A DNA stretch of 64,000 nt from contig NC_037599.1 of NCBI RefSeq assembly GCF_003073045.1, forward strand, positions 16,780,055 to 16,844,054, read 5' to 3'. The notes under the pieces were generated by a model that had not been told where the DNA came from, made no database searches, and saw nothing but the letters and a program-made list of their open reading frames with translations. This document shows, piece after piece, positions 63,885 to 64,000 of this stretch; positions within the stretch are counted from its first letter, which is position 1, and every line of letters starts with the position of its first letter. The position numbers and the translations under genes were made by a program. This stretch comes from Pomacea canaliculata (taxonomy: Eukaryota; Mollusca; Gastropoda; Architaenioglossa; Ampullariidae).

Positions 63885-64000
63885 TTACGCAAAAAATTGT
63901 GTACAGTACGCATTAAAAGTTCGGAGGACCCCTTCAATTTTCGTCAATGGGGTCCCATTCAAATTTGGGCGAAGAACAGGGACCCCTTAAAAATCTGAAG
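63885..64000 (+). repeat. Dispersed repeat, copy 2 (plus, cut by window end)
   Basis: Matches the minus-strand copy at 48015-48150 over about 115 bases, in opposite orientation, with shared GTACAGTACGCA, TTCGGAGGACCCC, TTCAATTTTCGTCAATGGGG and GGGACCCCTTAAAAAT-like blocks. It runs off the end of the window. Confidence 0.75.

Overview
This is a 64 kb stretch of animal nuclear DNA with spliced genes, GT-AG introns, AT-rich intergenic DNA and many degraded repeats. No bacterial, organellar or viral-looking genes were seen. The best guess is a mollusc, probably a gastropod. The basis is the tRNA-derived SINE families, the expanded Cys-loop receptors without the vicinal cysteine pair and the small secreted six-cysteine protein. 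This is inference; the species cannot be named from the sequence.

Left third (1-22 kb). A 27/54-bp minisatellite (1.13-1.76 kb) is followed by repeat-rich DNA, then a complete five-exon alpha-tubulin gene (+, 7413-10569) with a TATA box and a CRE palindrome upstream. A deleted Tigger/pogo DNA transposon with intact ends lies at 13078-13920. A three-exon gene on the minus strand (15020-18839) encodes a 99-aa secreted six-cysteine protein; it was pieced together from exons too short to stand out as ORFs. SINEs and a LINE remnant fill 16-22 kb.

Middle (23-39 kb). Two tandem paralogous Cys-loop (nicotinic-like) channel genes (23427-25894 and 28366-31473, both +) share the same exon plan. After a LINE tail and an unrecognised small ORF comes an AKAP7-like 2H-phosphoesterase gene (+, 34059-38447).

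Right part (40-64 kb). This is a dense set of housekeeping genes. TRMT13 (tRNA 2'-O-methyltransferase, minus, 40743-47081) has 14 exons. PTER (minus, 48784-56783) has 8 exons. A two-exon CARD-only gene (+, 53953-54575) is nested antisense in PTER intron 2. UQCC2 (+, 58437-58799) is a single exon. SLC66A3/PQLC3 (minus, 60815-63420) runs off the right edge at its 5' end.

The genes do not form a pathway. Two points matter most for a reader. First, four genes (both channel genes, TRMT13, SLC66A3) contain single-base frame breaks inside otherwise well conserved exons with good splice sites, while their neighbours are clean; this suggests residual assembly indels, or less likely decay. Second, several genes carry unusual protein features: alpha-tubulin lacks lysine 40, the CARD gene ends inside a hAT transposon terminus, and the channel genes lack the agonist-site cysteine pair. 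I found no clear undescribed molecular system.
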